DNA from: Actinomycetota bacterium | Lineage (GTDB): Bacteria; Actinomycetota; Thermoleophilia; Gaiellales; Gaiellaceae | Direction of reading: 5' to 3' | Length of the DNA stretch: 14,018 nt | Assembly: GCA_013812465.1 (NCBI GenBank) | Contig: JACCTK010000053.1 | Location: 1 to 14,018, forward strand | In this document: positions 14,010 through 14,018 of the stretch, in pieces | How the letters are laid out: every line of letters starts with the position of its first letter | Position numbering within the stretch: the first letter of the stretch is position 1 | Position numbers and translations under genes: made by a program | The notes under the pieces: model-generated | Databases searched by the model: none | What the model was told of the DNA's origin: nothing | Seen by the model: only the letters and a program-made list of their open reading frames with translations

Positions 14010-14018
14010 GGGGGGGGG
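14010..14018. other. Terminal G homopolymer
   Basis: The window ends in nine G in a row, preceded by GCGGGC. This looks more like an assembly or read-end artefact than biology. Confidence 0.4.

Noticed and set aside
1..14018. CRISPR array or insertion sequence
   Set aside because: No regularly spaced short repeats with unique spacers and no transposase or integrase frame were found. The only repeats are the 250 bp pair, the decamer arrays and the twin palindromes.

Overview
The window is GC-rich DNA with long secreted peptidase genes, fragments of LPSG/VTFLFSD-type class III cyclase, PD40 propeller and SHOCT genes, and GTG/TTG starts. Together these suggest an actinobacterium, possibly a soil Thermoleophilia-type lineage. 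That placement is inference from gene content, not a marker gene. The last bases are a run of G at what may be a contig end.

Region 1 (about 1-1560) is a graveyard. It opens with a ~250 bp complex repeat (83-335) holding TGGTCAC repeats, a helically phased inverted GTTCG/CGAAC array, the 3' half of a tRNA-Gly-like gene and a hairpin-plus-T terminator. After it come a PD40 propeller fragment, a trypsin-like secreted serine protease ruined by three frameshifts and an amber codon (minus strand), and a frameshifted SHOCT tail.

Region 2 (1568-6530) is a tight minus-strand operon transcribed leftward: a GT4 glycosyltransferase, a class I SAM methyltransferase whose ATG directly follows the glycosyltransferase stop, and a 993-residue STAND/NACHT-like P-loop ATPase with a long TPR-type C-terminus that overlaps the methyltransferase by 8 bases. 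All three are intact. I do not recognise this trio as a named system.

Region 3 (6531-7743) is again non-coding or broken: a class III nucleotide cyclase N-terminus with a frameshift, a frameshifted small ORF tail, then a second copy of the repeat (7142-7393) in the same orientation, and about 350 bp in which I recognise nothing. The two repeat copies therefore bracket the operon at a 7.06 kb offset, which makes the interval a candidate genomic island or relic of one. No integrase is present.

Region 4 (7744-13987) holds two divergent secreted metallopeptidase genes: an M14 zinc carboxypeptidase (minus strand, starting at a TTG with a strong Shine-Dalgarno) and an M6/immune-inhibitor-A-like protease with a C-terminal PKD domain (plus strand, GTG start). 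The 289 bp between them carries two near-identical palindromes with TTCG centres, 36-37 bp apart. They are a good candidate for a shared operator controlling extracellular protein degradation.
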